A stretch of DNA of 64,000 nucleotides from Janibacter limosus. GTDB lineage: Bacteria > Actinomycetota > Actinomycetes > Actinomycetales > Dermatophilaceae. The notes below the pieces were generated by a model that had not been told where the DNA came from, ran no database searches, and was given only the letters and a program-made list of their open reading frames with translations. Each line of letters starts with the position of its first letter. Position 1 is the stretch's first letter. Where the stretch lies: assembly GCF_004295485.1 (NCBI RefSeq), contig NZ_CP036164.1, positions 1,550,001-1,614,000 of the forward strand. Direction: 5' to 3'. This document shows positions 54,150-62,521 of this stretch, piece after piece. Both the position numbers and the translations under genes were made by a program.

Positions 54150-56152
54150 GCTCCACCTCGTCGTACGTCGCCCGCCACGGGGCCGTCCATGCGTTCTTCT
54201 GCACCGGCCGAGCTCGCGAGCTGCCAGGGCACCGAGGACACCATGACACCCGGGGTGAAGAGCAGGCGACTGCGCAGGCGCAGCGCCGACTGGTTGTGCA
54301 GGGCCTGTTCCCACCAGTGGCCGAGCACGTACTGCGGGATGTAGACCACGACGAGGTCGCGGGGGTTGCCCGAGCGGATCGACTTCACGTAGTCGACGAC
54401 CGGGCGGGTGATCTCGCGATAGGGCGAGTCGAGGGCCTTCAGCGCCACCGGGATGCCCCGACGGTCCCACTCGTCCTGCAGCGCCCTCGTCTCCTCCGGG
54501 TCGACATCGACCGTGACGGCTTCGAGCCGTGAGGGGCGGGTCGCCGAGGCATAGGCCAGGGCCCGCAGCGCGGGGCGGTGGACCTTGCTCACCAGGACGA
54601 TGGCGTGCACGCGCGAAGGGAGGAGCTGGTGCTTGGTGTCCCCCTCCGGCACAGAGAGCTCCTCGCTGACGTGCCGGTAATGGCGGCTGATCGACCCCAT
54701 GAGCAGGAAGAGGAAGGCCATCGCGGCCATGGCGAAACCGGCCCCGTGGGTGAACTTCGTGAGGACGACGACGAGGAGGACGGTGCCGGACATCGCGGCC
54801 CCCACGGCGTTGATGGCACGCCGGCGCTTCATGGACCGTTGCTCGGAGCGGTCGCTCTCGACGGCCAGGTGACGGTTCCAGTGCCGCACCATCCCGATCT
54901 GGCTGAGGGTGAAGGAGACGAAGACCCCCACGATGTAGAGCTGGATGAGTCTGGTGACGCTGGCATCGAAGATGATCACGAGCAGTCCCGCCGCGCCGGC
55001 CAGCAGGATGATGCCGTTGGAGAAGGCCAGCCGGTCACCCCGGGTGTGCAGCTGACGCGGCAGGAACCCGTCGCGCGCCAGGATCGACCCGAGCACGGGG
55101 AACCCGTTGAAGGCGGTGTTGGCAGCGAGCACGAGGATCAACCCGGTGACGATCGAGACGATGACGACGCCTGCGGGGAAGCCGTCGAAGACCGCCGTCG
55201 CGACCTGGGCCATGACCGTGTGCTGCTCGTAGCCGTCGCCGACGGGGACACCGTCCCGCAGCAGCTGGGTGGCCGGGTCGTCGGCCACCTGGACCCCGGT
55301 CCACGTCGCCAGGGCGATCATCGACAGCAGCATCGTCACCGAGACCGTCCCCATCAGGAGCAGGGTCGACGCGGCGTTCTTGCTCTTGGGCTTGCGGAAG
55401 GCCGGCACGCCGTTGCTGATCGCCTCGACGCCGGTGAGGGCTGCGGCACCGGAGCTGAAGGCCCGCAGCAGGAGGAAGGCCATCGCCAGGGTGCCCAGCT
55501 GCTCCATCCCCGGCTCGGGGGCCAGGGTGAAGCTGGCGCTCTCGGCCGAAGGGAGGGTCCCGGCCGTGCGGCGGACGACGCCCACGAGGGCCATCGCCAG
55601 GACGGCGAACATGAAGAGGTAGGTCGGGATGGCGAAGGCCTTGCCGGACTCGCGCACCCCACGAAGGTTCATGGCGGTCAGCGCCGCGATCAGCGCCACC
55701 GCGGCCAGCACCTCGTGGCCGCGCAGCCACGAGAAGGCGGCCGCGGCGTTCTGCACTCCGGAGGAGATCGACACGGCGACGGTCAGGACGTAGTCGACGA
55801 GCAGCGCGCTCGCGACCGTCAGACCGGCCTTGGGGCCGAGGTTGGTGCTGGCGATCTCGTAGTCGCCGCCGCCCGAGGGGTAGGCGTGCACGTTCTGCCG
55901 ATAGCTCGCGACGACGACCACCATCACCGCCACGACGGCGAGCGCGACGGGCCACGAGCGGGTCATCGCGAGCGCACCGCCGGCCAGCCCGAGGGTCAGC
56001 AGGATCTCGTCGGGCGCGTAGGCGACCGAGCTGAGGGCATCGCTGGCGAAGACGGGTAGGGCGAGGCGTTTGGGAAGGAGGGTCTCGCCGAGGCGATCGC
56101 TGCGCATGGCACGCCCGACGAGGACGCGCTTGATCAGTCGTCCGGAAGACAC
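54146..56152 (-). CDS. APC-superfamily permease, amino-acid/K+ transporter-like
   Basis: A 668-residue membrane transporter with about 12 hydrophobic segments. It has LALPVFASDALSSVAYAPDEIL, VVASYRQNVHAYPSGGGDYEIA, GVEAISNGVPAFRKPKSKNAA and FVSFTLSQIGMVRHWNRHL, the layout of the APC family branch seen next to TrkA proteins in actinobacteria. The C-terminal 170 residues are cytosolic and may hold a USP-like domain (VHAIVLVSKVHRPALRALAYA). The GTG at 56152 is chosen. It is divergent from two trkA genes by 42 bases, suggesting joint function in K+ or cation uptake (inference). It overlaps the methyltransferase start. Confidence 0.82.
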   Translation of the reverse strand: MSSGRLIKRVLVGRAMRSDRLGETLLPKRLALPVFASDALSSVAYAPDEILLTLGLAGGALAMTRSWPVALAVVAVMVVVVASYRQNVHAYPSGGGDYEIASTNLGPKAGLTVASALLVDYVLTVAVSISSGVQNAAAAFSWLRGHEVLAAVALIAALTAMNLRGVRESGKAFAIPTYLFMFAVLAMALVGVVRRTAGTLPSAESASFTLAPEPGMEQLGTLAMAFLLLRAFSSGAAALTGVEAISNGVPAFRKPKSKNAASTLLLMGTVSVTMLLSMIALATWTGVQVADDPATQLLRDGVPVGDGYEQHTVMAQVATAVFDGFPAGVVIVSIVTGLILVLAANTAFNGFPVLGSILARDGFLPRQLHTRGDRLAFSNGIILLAGAAGLLVIIFDASVTRLIQLYIVGVFVSFTLSQIGMVRHWNRHLAVESDRSEQRSMKRRRAINAVGAAMSGTVLLVVVLTKFTHGAGFAMAAMAFLFLLMGSISRHYRHVSEELSVPEGDTKHQLLPSRVHAIVLVSKVHRPALRALAYASATRPSRLEAVTVDVDPEETRALQDEWDRRGIPVALKALDSPYREITRPVVDYVKSIRSGNPRDLVVVYIPQYVLGHWWEQALHNQSALRLRSRLLFTPGVMVSSVPWQLASSAGAEERMDGPVAGDVRRGGA

Positions 56153-56194
56153 CGTGTGAGTGTAGGCCCGTCCGAGGAGGGGTACCGTCAACCC

Positions 56195-56860
56195 GTGCAC
56201 TTCGTCATCATGGGCTGCGGCCGCGTCGGCGCCTCGCTCGCCCGCTCCCTCGAACGCCTCGGCCACGACGTCGCGGTCGTCGATCAGGACCCGGTCGCCT
56301 TCCGCCGCCTCGGCAGCGAGTTCAACGGCCGCCGCATCGCCGGGGTCGGCTTCGACCGCGACACCCTCGAGCAGGCCGGGATCACCCAGGCCTACGCCTT
56401 CGCCGCCGTCTCCAGCGGCGACAACTCCAACATCCTCGCCGCCCGGGTGGCGCGCGAGACCTTCGGCGTCGAGCACGTCGTCGCCCGGATCTACGACCCG
56501 GACCGGGCGCAGGTCTACCAGCGTCTGGGGATCCCCACGGTCGCCACGGTCCGCTGGACCGCCGACCAGGTGCTGCGCCGCATGCTCCCCCAGGGTCAGG
56601 CCTCCGAGATGACCGACGCGTCGGGCCGGCTGGTCGTCGCCGAGATCCAGATCTCGTCCGCGTGGGTCGGCCGTCGCCTGACCACCATCGAGGAGGCGAC
56701 CGGGGCCCGGGTCGCCTACGTCACCCGTCTGGGCGAGGGCGAGCTACCGAGCGCGGACATGGTCTACCAGGAGGACGACCTCGTGCACCTGGTCATCCGC
56801 CGGGAAAACGTCCACGACGTCGAGCGGATCCTCGACGGCCAGCCCCCGAAGGAGGACTGA
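56195..56860 (+). CDS. trkA: TrkA-type K+ uptake regulator, first copy
   Basis: A 221-residue cytosolic regulator. The RCK/TrkA-N domain has FVIMGCGRVGASLARSLERLGHDVAVVDQDP, the Rossmann fold for NAD(H), GVGFDRDTLEQAGI and AVSSGDNSNILAARVARE. The TrkA-C domain is about 140-221 (EIQISSAWVGRRLTTIEEATGA). It gates a K+ transporter by ligand binding. The GTG at 56195 is used; a purine-rich GAGGAGGGG lies about 12 bases ahead. It forms a pair with the second trkA gene 3 bases downstream, and the divergent APC permease may be the partner membrane protein. Confidence 0.9.
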   Translation: MHFVIMGCGRVGASLARSLERLGHDVAVVDQDPVAFRRLGSEFNGRRIAGVGFDRDTLEQAGITQAYAFAAVSSGDNSNILAARVARETFGVEHVVARIYDPDRAQVYQRLGIPTVATVRWTADQVLRRMLPQGQASEMTDASGRLVVAEIQISSAWVGRRLTTIEEATGARVAYVTRLGEGELPSADMVYQEDDLVHLVIRRENVHDVERILDGQPPKED

Positions 56861-56863
56861 GGC

Positions 56864-57556
56864 ATGCGCGTCGCCATCATCGGAGCCGGCTCGGTGGGCC
56901 GGTCCATCGCCCAGGAGCTCCTGCAGAACGACCACACGGTCCTGCTCATCGACAAGGACGCCAACGAGGTCCGGGTGGCCAAGCTCGCCGAGGCCAACTG
57001 GCTCTCCGGCGACGCCTGCGAGCTGTCCACGCTGCAGGAGGCCGAGATCCAGACCTGCGACGTCGTCGTCTGCGCGACCGGTGACGACAAGGCCAACCTC
57101 GTGGTGTCGCTGCTGGCCAAGACCGAGTTCGGGGTCCCCCGCACCGTCGCGCGGGTCAACAACCCAAAGAACGAGTGGATGTTCGACGAGTCGTGGGGCG
57201 TGGACGTCGCCGTGTCGACCCCGCGCCTGATGACCGCGCTCGTCGAGGAGGCCGTGAGCGTCGGTGACCTCGTGCGCATCTTCGACTTCCAGCAGGGCAA
57301 CGCGGCGATGGCCGAGATCACCCTGCCGGCGGACAACCCCAACGTCGGCCGTCGGGTCGGCGACATCACCTTCCCGGTCGACACGCTGCTCGTCGGCATC
57401 ATCCGCGACGGACGCCCCATCGGGCCGACCGCGGACGACTCCCTCGAGGCGCAGGACGAGCTGCTCCTGCTCACCACCACCGAGGCGGAGCCGGAGCTCG
57501 AGGCGATGATGCGTCCCGGCGGCAAGGCCCGCCGTCGCCCCACGCCGTCGTCCTGA
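56864..57556 (+). CDS. trkA: TrkA-type K+ uptake regulator, second copy
   Basis: A 230-residue RCK protein like its neighbour. It shows RVAIIGAGSVGRSIAQELLQNDHTVLLIDKD, GDACELSTLQEAEI, CATGDDKANLVVSLLAK and a TrkA-C half (LPADNPNVGRRVGDITFPVDTLL). The two copies differ clearly, so they are probably subunits of a hetero-assembly. The C-terminal tail is basic (GGKARRRPTPSS). It starts 3 bases after the first copy and ends at a strong terminator. Confidence 0.9.
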   Translation: MRVAIIGAGSVGRSIAQELLQNDHTVLLIDKDANEVRVAKLAEANWLSGDACELSTLQEAEIQTCDVVVCATGDDKANLVVSLLAKTEFGVPRTVARVNNPKNEWMFDESWGVDVAVSTPRLMTALVEEAVSVGDLVRIFDFQQGNAAMAEITLPADNPNVGRRVGDITFPVDTLLVGIIRDGRPIGPTADDSLEAQDELLLLTTTEAEPELEAMMRPGGKARRRPTPSS

Positions 57557-57564
57557 GGCGCCAC

Positions 57565-57584
57565 CCGCACGACCTTGAGGTCGT
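57565..57584. repeat. Partial copy of the CCGCACGACCTTAAGGTCGT palindrome
   Basis: CCGCACGACCTTGAGGTCGT differs at one base from one half of the terminator at 57599-57635 and lies about 20 bases before it. It may be remnant or duplicated terminator sequence. Confidence 0.55.
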
Positions 57585-57598
57585 AACAAGGACCACGC

Positions 57599-57635
57599 AA
57601 AAAAACCGCACGACCTTAAGGTCGTGCGGTTTTTT
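57599..57635. terminator. Bidirectional terminator, perfect palindrome with T-runs
   Basis: A perfect palindrome with AAAAAACCGCACGACCTT and its complement, flanked by A- and T-runs, giving rho-independent termination both ways. It separates the second trkA gene from the converging DUF3159 gene. The core CCTTAAGGTCGT is shared with the terminator at 21950-22001. Confidence 0.92.
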
Positions 57636-57710
57636 GTGGGTCCGCATTGCCCTAGGGCAATGCAGACGAGCGGTCAGACGGCCGGCTCGGGAGGGTACGG
57701 ACGAAGGGGG

Positions 57711-58421
57711 TCAGCGCGACCAGACGTCGACCGGCTGGACGAGGTCGTCGTCCGGGTCGATCGGGGTGTTGCCCTTCAGGAGCATCGCGCCCATGATCGC
57801 CACCGCCCCGGCCCACAGTGGCCAGCCGAGGACGACCTTGGAGATGGTGAGCCCGGCGACGTTGTCCGCGAGGTAGAGCGGCCCCATGATGCCGACGCGG
57901 ATCGCGTAGACCGCGACGAGCACGAGGGTCAGCCGGCTGCACACCTTGACCGCGGCCGCGTTGCGGCGCCAGCGGAAGGGGTCACCCGCGGCGACGGCGG
58001 CCTGGTCGGCGAAGCCGACCATGATCCCGACGATGGGCCAGCGCAGCGCGACGGACAGCACCGACCCCACGAGGTAGGCGCAGGACGTGAGGATCCCCGG
58101 CAGGAAGGCGTCCTGGGCATCGCCCGAGCGCAGGGCGAAGAAGGCTGCCAGACCGGTCGCGATGACCGACCCGAGCACGAACTGGAGGGTCTGTCGCTGG
58201 ACCAGCCGGACGAGGCCCAGGACCACAGTCAGTGCGGCGGCGGCACCCAGCGAGATGGTGCGGTCCTTGGTCGTCGACCAGGCGATGACGAAGACGAGCA
58301 TCGGCATGGCGGCCTCGAGCGAGCCACGCAGCCCGCCGAAGGCCTCACCCAGGCGGTGCCGGATGAGGGCCTCGACCGTGGGGTGCATGGGCTCGGCGAT
58401 GCCGTGGGCCTGCTCAGCCAT
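57711..58421 (-). CDS. DUF3159 family membrane protein
   Basis: A 236-residue actinobacterial membrane protein. Four to six hydrophobic segments: AAMPMLVFVIAW, TVVLGLVRLV, LQFVLGSVIATGLAAFFAL, GILTSCAYLVGSVLSVAL, LVLVAVYAIRVGI, WAGAVAIMGAMLL. Short acidic C-terminus. Function unknown. In actinobacteria the gene is commonly next to DUF3710, OB-fold and dut genes, as here; its ATG overlaps the 3' end of the OB-fold gene by 8 bases, so it belongs to the same operon. Confidence 0.85.
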   Translation of the reverse strand: MAEQAHGIAEPMHPTVEALIRHRLGEAFGGLRGSLEAAMPMLVFVIAWSTTKDRTISLGAAAALTVVLGLVRLVQRQTLQFVLGSVIATGLAAFFALRSGDAQDAFLPGILTSCAYLVGSVLSVALRWPIVGIMVGFADQAAVAAGDPFRWRRNAAAVKVCSRLTLVLVAVYAIRVGIMGPLYLADNVAGLTISKVVLGWPLWAGAVAIMGAMLLKGNTPIDPDDDLVQPVDVWSR

Positions 58422-58779
58422 GGTGCGGCAGGAGCTCGTAGGCCGGGTTGAAGATCGTGGCCACCCCATGGGGACGGCACAGCAGCCCGGTGGCCTTGAG
58501 ATAGGTACCGGGCTCGATGCCGTGGATGCTGCGCCGGCCCAGCCAGACCAGCTGCACCGTGGCGGACCCGTCGAAGACCTCGGCCACGAGCGCGGGGACG
58601 GTCGCCCGCGGACGCAGGGTCACGGCCGTGAGGGTTCCCGCGATCGTCACGGACTGCCGGTCGACGTCGTCCGTGATCGGAGCGCACCCGTGGGCGCTCG
58701 CCGCCTCACGCAGCTCCCCTGCCGCGACATCGTCGTCAGTGCGAGCGAGGTCGACGAGCCGACGCAGCAGGGTGGACAT
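58414..58779 (-). CDS. OB-fold nucleic-acid-binding-like protein
   Basis: A 121-residue protein whose last 80 residues resemble an OB-fold of the tRNA_anti type: VTIAGTLTAVTLRPRATVPALVAEVFDGSATVQLVWLGRRSI, read in segments, and EPGTYLKATGL. An N-terminal helical part (STLLRRLVDLARTDDDVAAGELREAA) precedes it. It may bind RNA or single-stranded DNA; no partner is known. It sits between DUF3710 and DUF3159 genes with overlaps on both sides. Confidence 0.75.
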   Translation of the reverse strand: MSTLLRRLVDLARTDDDVAAGELREAASAHGCAPITDDVDRQSVTIAGTLTAVTLRPRATVPALVAEVFDGSATVQLVWLGRRSIHGIEPGTYLKATGLLCRPHGVATIFNPAYELLPHHG

Positions 58780-59522
58780 CAGCGGACCTCGGTGATCTCG
58801 GGTCCACGCTCGAAGGGCTTGAGGTCATCGACCCGGCCGTCGGCGTCCTCGTCCGCAGGGTCCTGCGCGCTGGGAGCGGTGGGCATCTGGAGCGGGAGCA
58901 TCTCGCGCGGGGCGCGCGGCTCCTCGCCGCGCGAGACGACGATCGAGCGCATGACCTCGTCGAAGCGTGCGCGCGCGCTCGCGTCGATCGCGGCCGCACC
59001 GGAGTAGACCGCGCGCAGGAACCACCGGGGCCCCTCGGCCCCGGAGAAGATGGCGGGCGCGAAGACCGTGCGACCCTGGGGGCCCGGCTGCGCCAGGCGG
59101 GTGAGCAGCTCGGTGCCGAAGGGCCCCTTGGCCTCCTCGACGGTGCCGCCGTTGCCGGTGATCTGCACGGCGATCTCCTCGCGGATGTCGTCCCAGATGC
59201 CCGAGGACCGGGGCGCCGCGAAGGCCTGCACCTGGACGGCGCCGTCGTCGTCGGCGATCTGCACGGCGGTGACCTCGTTGGTGCCCTGGTCCACCTCGAG
59301 CCGCAGCTCGGTGCCCTGGGCGGGTGCGAGCAGGATGGATCCGAGGTCGACGAGGGAGTCGGTGTCGGTGACGTCGGCGATGTCCCTGGGGCCCTGGGCC
59401 GGCGAGTCCTGGTCGGCTGCCGACCGGTCCGCGGCCGCGTCGGCCGCGTCGACCCCGTCGGCTGTCGTGTCGGGCTCGGTCGCCTGGTCAGCTGCGTTCT
59501 TCTTCTTGCGCCCGAACATCAT
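58779..59522 (-). CDS. DUF3710 family protein
   Basis: A 247-residue actinobacterial protein of unknown function. An acidic Ala/Asp-rich N-terminus ([27 protein letters not shown]) precedes the DUF3710 domain, with [42 protein letters not shown] and [17 protein letters not shown]. No membrane segment. The stop and the OB-fold start share one base. Its start (ATG 59522) overlaps the dut stop by four bases, so all are translated in series. Confidence 0.85.
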   Translation of the reverse strand: MMFGRKKKNAADQATEPDTTADGVDAADAAADRSAADQDSPAQGPRDIADVTDTDSLVDLGSILLAPAQGTELRLEVDQGTNEVTAVQIADDDGAVQVQAFAAPRSSGIWDDIREEIAVQITGNGGTVEEAKGPFGTELLTRLAQPGPQGRTVFAPAIFSGAEGPRWFLRAVYSGAAAIDASARARFDEVMRSIVVSRGEEPRAPREMLPLQMPTAPSAQDPADEDADGRVDDLKPFERGPEITEVR

Positions 59523-60001
59523 TCACGTCCTGTCGTCGACTGTGGGCCGAAGCCCCCGCTGGATCCATGTCCAGTCTCACCCCGCTGGCTGGGTGGAAGC
59601 GAATCGACGGGGAGGAACTCCCCTTCGCCCACCTCCTGGAGCACGAGCTGGGCGATCCGATCCCCGACGTGCACCGTGAAGGGCTCGGCCCGGTCGAGGT
59701 TGACGAGGTTGACGAGGATCTCGCCCCGGTACCCCGAGTCGATCGTCCCGGGCGCGTTGACGACCGAGATGCCGTGGCGGGCCGCGAGGCCCGAGCGCGG
59801 GTGGACGAGGCCGACCCAGCCACGGGGCAGGGCAAGGGCCACCCCCGTGGGAACGAGGGCACGCTCGCCCGGCGCGAGCGTCAGCTCCGCGACGGACGTG
59901 AGGTCCGCGCCCGCGTCGCCGGGCTTGGCATACGAGGGCAGGACCGCCTCCCGGTGCAGCAGCTGCACCGGGAGCGTGATCTGACGGTGTCCGTCAGTCA
60001 C
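59519..60001 (-). CDS. dut: dUTP diphosphatase
   Basis: A 160-residue trimeric dUTPase that hydrolyses dUTP to dUMP and pyrophosphate, guarding DNA against uracil. Five family motifs are seen: [44 protein letters not shown], and the C-terminal [16 protein letters not shown] start. It lies 3 bases after the DUF4193 gene and overlaps the DUF3710 start by four bases. Confidence 0.95.
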   Translation of the reverse strand: MTDGHRQITLPVQLLHREAVLPSYAKPGDAGADLTSVAELTLAPGERALVPTGVALALPRGWVGLVHPRSGLAARHGISVVNAPGTIDSGYRGEILVNLVNLDRAEPFTVHVGDRIAQLVLQEVGEGEFLPVDSLPPSQRGETGHGSSGGFGPQSTTGRE

Positions 60002-60004
60002 GTG

Positions 60005-60304
60005 TCAGGCAGCGCACTCGGTGCAGATCGGGCCGTTCTTGCCCTCGCTGGCGAGCTGGCTGCGGTGGTGGACGAGGAAGCAGCTCGTGCACGTGAACTC
60101 GTCGGCCTGGCGGGGAACGACCCGCACCGACATCTCCTCACCGGAGAGGTCAGCGCCGGGCAGCTCGAAGCCTTCGGCCATCTCGGTCTCATCGACGTCG
60201 ACGTTGGAGGAGGTCGCGTCGCCGCGACGGGACTTGAGCTCTTCGATGGAGTCCTCGGACAAGTCGTCGTCGGTCTTGCGAGGAGCGTCGTAATCGGTCG
60301 CCAT
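60005..60304 (-). CDS. DUF4193 family protein
   Basis: A 99-residue actinobacterial protein of unknown function. The N-terminal half is acidic (MATDYDAPRKTDDDLSEDS); the C-terminal half has CTSCFLVHHRSQL and ICTECAA, two CxxC pairs that could bind zinc. A ribosome site AACAGGAGAG lies close before the ATG. It is the first gene of the minus-strand block running through dut to DUF3159. The 132-base gap to suhB probably contains its promoter, though I see no clear -35/-10 pair. Confidence 0.9.
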   Translation of the reverse strand: MATDYDAPRKTDDDLSEDSIEELKSRRGDATSSNVDVDETEMAEGFELPGADLSGEEMSVRVVPRQADEFTCTSCFLVHHRSQLASEGKNGPICTECAA

Positions 60305-60436
60305 CTCTCCTGTTTCCTTGGGTGCTAGAGGGGCTTGTGAAGCTCTGTTGCCGTCGTCAACGCAGCAGGTGCTGGATTTGTGCCCGGCGCGCCGGATTGT
60401 GCCCCATCCGACGGGATCACGCCACCCCGTTCCTGA

Positions 60437-61315
60437 TCAGCGAACGATCTCGGGCCCGACCTGCTCGATGGCGCCCTCCAGGACGGCCGCCAGGCGACTG
60501 TGCAGCACCGGTGCGCCGGCGAGCGTGAGCTCGGCCCTGGGCGCCCGTCCGTGCAGGTCGGAGACCAACGCCCCGGCCTCCGTCGCGACGAGCCACCCGG
60601 CCGCCATGTCCCACGGGTTGAGGCCCCGCTCGTAGTAGACGTCGAGACTGCCCTCGGCCACCCGGCACAGGTCCAGCGCGGCGCTGCCGAGCCGTCGGAT
60701 GTCGCGCACCTGCGGCAGCACGTGGCTCAGGACGGCCGCCTGCCACGCCCTGCGGTCCGCGTCGTAGCCGAAGCCCGTGCCGCAGAGAGCCTGACCCAAG
60801 GAGGTCTCCTGGACCTGCAGCCGACGCGGCTGCGCGTCGCCGATCGACCGCCACGCACCACCGCCAGCCCACGCCGTGTACCGCTCCCCCGTCACCGGGT
60901 TGACGACCGCGCCGGCCACGGGCTGCCACGCGCCGTCGACGCCCGGGTCCCCCACCGCCGCCGCCACCGAGACCGCGTAGGCGGGGATCTCGTAGAGGTA
61001 GTTGACGGTGCCGTCGATCGGGTCGACGACCCAGGTGATGCCCGAGTCGCTGGCGCGGGCGCCTCGCTCCTCACCGGCGAAGCCGTCCCGCGGACGCAGC
61101 TCCCCCAGCCGCGCGAGCAGGTGGTCCTGGCTGCGCTGGTCCATGACGGTGACGACGTCGGTCGCCGAGCTCTTGGTCTCGGCGACCCCGAGCCCGACGG
61201 GCCGCTCGTCGACGACGAGGCGCCCGGCCTCGACGGCGACGGTCAGGGCGATCCGGGCCAGCTCGGCGGGGTCCACGTCGATGTCGGTGTGGGTCTCGGG
61301 GGGCAGCTGGTGCAT
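60437..61315 (-). CDS. suhB: Inositol monophosphatase family protein (SuhB-like)
   Basis: A 292-residue Mg2+-dependent phosphatase. Metal-site motifs are DGFAGEERGA, WVVDPIDGTVNYLYEIP and GLNPWDMAAGWLVATEAGA. It hydrolyses inositol 1-phosphate or a related sugar phosphate. In actinobacteria inositol is a precursor of phosphatidylinositol and mycothiol. The ATG at 61315 is one base from the hemH stop on the same strand, so both may be in one operon; the link is positional, not functional. Confidence 0.85.
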   Translation of the reverse strand: MHQLPPETHTDIDVDPAELARIALTVAVEAGRLVVDERPVGLGVAETKSSATDVVTVMDQRSQDHLLARLGELRPRDGFAGEERGARASDSGITWVVDPIDGTVNYLYEIPAYAVSVAAAVGDPGVDGAWQPVAGAVVNPVTGERYTAWAGGGAWRSIGDAQPRRLQVQETSLGQALCGTGFGYDADRRAWQAAVLSHVLPQVRDIRRLGSAALDLCRVAEGSLDVYYERGLNPWDMAAGWLVATEAGALVSDLHGRAPRAELTLAGAPVLHSRLAAVLEGAIEQVGPEIVR

Positions 61316-61316
61316 G

Positions 61317-62426
61317 TCAGTCCGATCCGCAGAGTGCCGGGCGGGCCTCGCGCAGGTTGGGGCAGCACCCCGTCGGGCAGACCGCCGGGTGGGAGTCCAG
61401 GTCGCGCCACGTGGCCCGGACCGGCTGCTCGCCGCGTGCCTGGGCGGCACGCTCGAGCATGACGTCCACGAGACCGGCGACGAAGGCGTGGTCGGCCCCC
61501 GGGGTCGGGACCCGGGTCATGGCCAGACCGATCTCGTCGGCCGTCGCGGCGGCCTCGACGTCCAGGTCGTAGTAGACCTCCATGTGGTCCGAGATGAAGC
61601 CGATCGGCACCACGACGACGTGCTCGACCCCGTCCGCCGCCAGCTCGCGCAGCCGGTCGTTGACATCGGGCTCGAGCCACGGGGCGCGAGGGGAGCCCGA
61701 CCGCGAGCAGAAGGACAGCCCGGCCGGCAGGTCCGTCCCGAGGACGGTGTCCACCTCCGCCGTGATCGCCGCGGCCACCTCGGCTTGGTCGCCCGAGTAG
61801 GCGCGCCCGTCACCGTCGCCCGGTCCGGAGGTCTCGTCCATCGCGTCGGGGATGGAGTGGGTGACGTAGAGGAGGGCGACGTGGTCGGCCCCGACCGCTG
61901 CGACGGCCGCGCGCGCCGCCGCGAGCGTGTCGCGGGCCAACGTGGCCGCGAAGCCGGGGTGCTCGCCGAAGGGCCGCACCTTGTCCAGCACGAGGCCCTC
62001 CCTCCCTTCGGCGGCATCCGCCAGGCCCTCGCGGTACTGCCGGCAGGAGGAATAGCTGCGCCACGCGCTCGTCGGGACCACGAGGATCCTCCGGGCACCG
62101 TCGGCGGTGAGCTCGTCGAGCGCCTCCGGGACGAAGGGGGTGGAGTTGCGGTTGCCGAGCGCCACCGGGAGGGGGCACTCCCTGGCCGCGAGCTCCGCGA
62201 CGAGCTCGGCGACGAGGCGGCGGTTGAGGGCCGGCAGGGGGCTGACCCCGGCGACGTGGTCGTAGTGGGCGCCGACCTCGGCGAGCCGCTCGTCGGGGAC
62301 ACCCCGCCCGGCCGTCACCCGCCGCAGGAAGGGCAGCACCTCGTCGGGACCCTCGGGGCCCCCGAAGGACTGGACCAGCACGGCCTCGTAGGGGCGAAGG
62401 GGATGCTCTGGGGCCTGATCCGACAT
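61317..62426 (-). CDS. hemH: Ferrochelatase (coproporphyrin ferrochelatase, HemH/CpfC)
   Basis: A 369-residue chelatase that inserts Fe2+ into coproporphyrin III to give coproheme, the substrate of HemQ. Signature parts are EAVLVQSFGGPEGPDEV, HYDHVAGVSPL, VALLYVTHSIPDAMDETSG with the conserved His, CSRSGSPRAPWLEPDV, and VVVPIGFISDHMEVYYDLD with the second His/Glu site. A C-terminal tail contains CPTGCCPNL. It is divergent from sepH with 95 bases between. Haem b is made through HemY, this enzyme and HemQ. Confidence 0.93.
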   Translation of the reverse strand: MSDQAPEHPLRPYEAVLVQSFGGPEGPDEVLPFLRRVTAGRGVPDERLAEVGAHYDHVAGVSPLPALNRRLVAELVAELAARECPLPVALGNRNSTPFVPEALDELTADGARRILVVPTSAWRSYSSCRQYREGLADAAEGREGLVLDKVRPFGEHPGFAATLARDTLAAARAAVAAVGADHVALLYVTHSIPDAMDETSGPGDGDGRAYSGDQAEVAAAITAEVDTVLGTDLPAGLSFCSRSGSPRAPWLEPDVNDRLRELAADGVEHVVVVPIGFISDHMEVYYDLDVEAAATADEIGLAMTRVPTPGADHAFVAGLVDVMLERAAQARGEQPVRATWRDLDSHPAVCPTGCCPNLREARPALCGSD

Positions 62427-62521
62427 GAAGACAAGATATCGCCGCGGCGTGTACGTCCCCGGATCGGGGCAAGCAGATGGCAGAGTCTGACGGGAGCCAT
62501 GCTGGACGAGAGGGATTGTTG